Shown here: positions 63,112 to 64,000 of the stretch, in pieces | Numbering within the stretch: the first letter of the stretch is position 1 | Layout: every line of letters starts with the position of its first letter | From: Actinomyces johnsonii | GTDB taxonomy: Bacteria > Actinomycetota > Actinomycetes > Actinomycetales > Actinomycetaceae | DNA length: 64,000 bases | Direction of reading: 5' to 3' | Assembly: GCF_006546835.1 (NCBI RefSeq) | Contig: NZ_VICB01000003.1 | Location: forward strand, 124,001-188,000 | The notes under the pieces: generated by a model | What the model saw: only the letters and a program-made list of their open reading frames with translations | Told to the model about the DNA's origin: nothing | Databases searched by the model: none | Translations under genes and position numbers: made by a program

Positions 63112-64000
63112 TGACGACGGGAAACCCCCCTGGCGAGGGCTTCGGTCAAGAGCAGGGCGGCCCCCCGCCCGGCTCCGACAACATGCCAGGGACCACCGAT
63201 GCCGCTGCGGACCAGGCGTCCCCCTACCTCCAGGAGCCGGACTCGACCCCATCCGCCCAGGACCCCTCCGGCCCCGAGGATCCCCGACGGCGTGAGGCCC
63301 GCCTGAGCCGACGCCGTCGACTCCTCAAGATCGGCGGGGTACCGGCGGTGCTGGCCACCATCATCTCCCTGTGGCTCGGGTCGATCTTCCTCATCTCGCT
63401 GTCCGGCAACCGCGCGGTGGCCGCCGGGCACTACGACACGGCACTGTCCCGCTACCGCCTGGTGGCCAAGATCAATCCCTGGCTGGAGCAGTGGCGCGTC
63501 GACTTCAACCTGGGGACCGGCCAACTTGCCGCGGATGATCCGACCTCCGCGGTCACCACCCTCAACCGGGCCTTGAGCAAGGCGCCGGCTGCGCGGACCG
63601 ACCCCCAGACGAAGGCGAAGCAGACCGGCTCCCCGGAGTGCATGGTTCGCACCAACCTGTACGTCGCGCACATCTCACTGGCCGCCAAGGCCCAGGAGAG
63701 CGGCAACTCCACCTCGGTGACTGAGCATGTCGAGGCCGCTAAGAAGGCCGCCGATACCTGCGAGGTTCCGCCCCCGCCCGAACAAGATCCCTCCCAGAGC
63801 CCGAATCCGTCGGCGACGCCCAGCTCGGACCCCAGTACCACCCCCAGCTCCGACCCGTCGGCCAGCTCCTCCAGCGACCCGAGCTCGACCCCCAGCTCCG
63901 ATCCGAGCTCCACCCCCAGCTCGGAACCCAGTACCACCCCCAGCTCCGACCCGTCGGCGTCGGCATCGAGCTCGCCGGGCGAGACCTCCTCCAGCACCCC
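63108..64000 (+). CDS. TPR-like membrane protein, cut by window end
   Basis: Open to the last base with no stop (at least 297 residues). Starts by ATGA overlap with the VWA gene. A Pro/Gly/Asp-rich N-terminus (1-60), one helix (about 78-102; AVLATIISLWLGSIFLISLS), then a helical repeat region (GHYDTALSRYRLVAKINPWL, ADDPTSAVTTLNRALSKA) like TPR units, then a Ser/Pro/Asp low-complexity tail of PSSDPSSTPSSDPS repeats. It corresponds in position to the TPR subunit of Bat-type operons. Confidence 0.82.
   Translation, partial: MMTTGNPPGEGFGQEQGGPPPGSDNMPGTTDAAADQASPYLQEPDSTPSAQDPSGPEDPRRREARLSRRRRLLKIGGVPAVLATIISLWLGSIFLISLSGNRAVAAGHYDTALSRYRLVAKINPWLEQWRVDFNLGTGQLAADDPTSAVTTLNRALSKAPAARTDPQTKAKQTGSPECMVRTNLYVAHISLAAKAQESGNSTSVTEHVEAAKKAADTCEVPPPPEQDPSQSPNPSATPSSDPSTTPSSDPSASSSSDPSSTPSSDPSSTPSSEPSTTPSSDPSASASSSPGETSSST

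Noticed and set aside
63452-63997. Minus-strand frame rich in GSELGVELGS repeats
   Set aside because: It is the antisense of the Ser/Pro/Asp repeats of the TPR-like protein, which has the start, overlap and domain evidence.

Overview
The window looks like chromosomal DNA of a high-GC Gram-positive actinomycete, most like Actinomyces (Actinomycetaceae). This is an inference from the very high GC, codon use, an Lsr2 nucleoid protein, CarD, a PhoU/SenX3/RegX3 block, the topA-tmk-holB gene order and lineage-typical tripeptidyl-aminopeptidase-like exported hydrolases. Many genes seem to be read from leaderless mRNAs: a TANNNT-type -10 box lies only 6-7 nt before an ATG or GTG start.

Layout. 1-10.4 kb: topA, tmk and holB, split by a five-gene envelope module (two DUF3060 lipoproteins, a response regulator, a histidine kinase and an OmpA-domain lipoprotein). 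Its two promoters carry the same inverted repeat at the same distance from the -10. 10.4-18.1 kb: a small membrane protein and four tandem secreted alpha/beta hydrolases, three of which share an almost identical 5' block. 18.1-20.2 kb: L-asparaginase preceded by a decayed amino-acid permease. 20.2-28.5 kb: tRNA-Thr(CGT), lsr2, gpmA, phoU, senX3-regX3, carD, ispD and a UMF1-type MFS protein. 28.5-33.4 kb: DUF2218, TetR, YbjQ, SprT-like and an exported protein, separated by gene-poor DNA with hairpins and a possible structured leader RNA. 33.4-37.4 kb: cardiolipin synthase, then a lower-GC patch with a broken secreted-protein gene and three tandem genes for very small membrane proteins, then an ABC-2 permease. 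37.7-53.2 kb: hrpA, a hydrolase lacking its usual serine, cutC, a CDF metal transporter, a TRIC-like channel, small membrane proteins, an App1-type phosphatase, a GT87-like mannosyltransferase, an MFS transporter and a membrane-anchored protein with an LRV-like N-terminus. 53.6-64 kb: a long tightly packed run of PP2C phosphatase, FHA, FHA-like, LmeA-like, MoxR ATPase, DUF58, a small membrane protein, two VWA proteins and a TPR-like protein cut by the window end.

How the parts work together. The 3.4-8.2 kb module reads as a self-contained envelope-sensing unit: the two-component genes sit between lipoproteins that share one mature N-terminal motif and, by promoter evidence, one regulator. The four hydrolases are probably exported peptidases with diversified middle regions. 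phoU-senX3-regX3 is the phosphate-response block. The 53.6-64 kb run couples phospho-signalling (PP2C, FHA) to a MoxR/VWA system. The best candidates for undescribed biology are the lipoprotein/two-component module, the micro-protein cassette near 35.8-36.4 kb and the mosaic hydrolase cluster.
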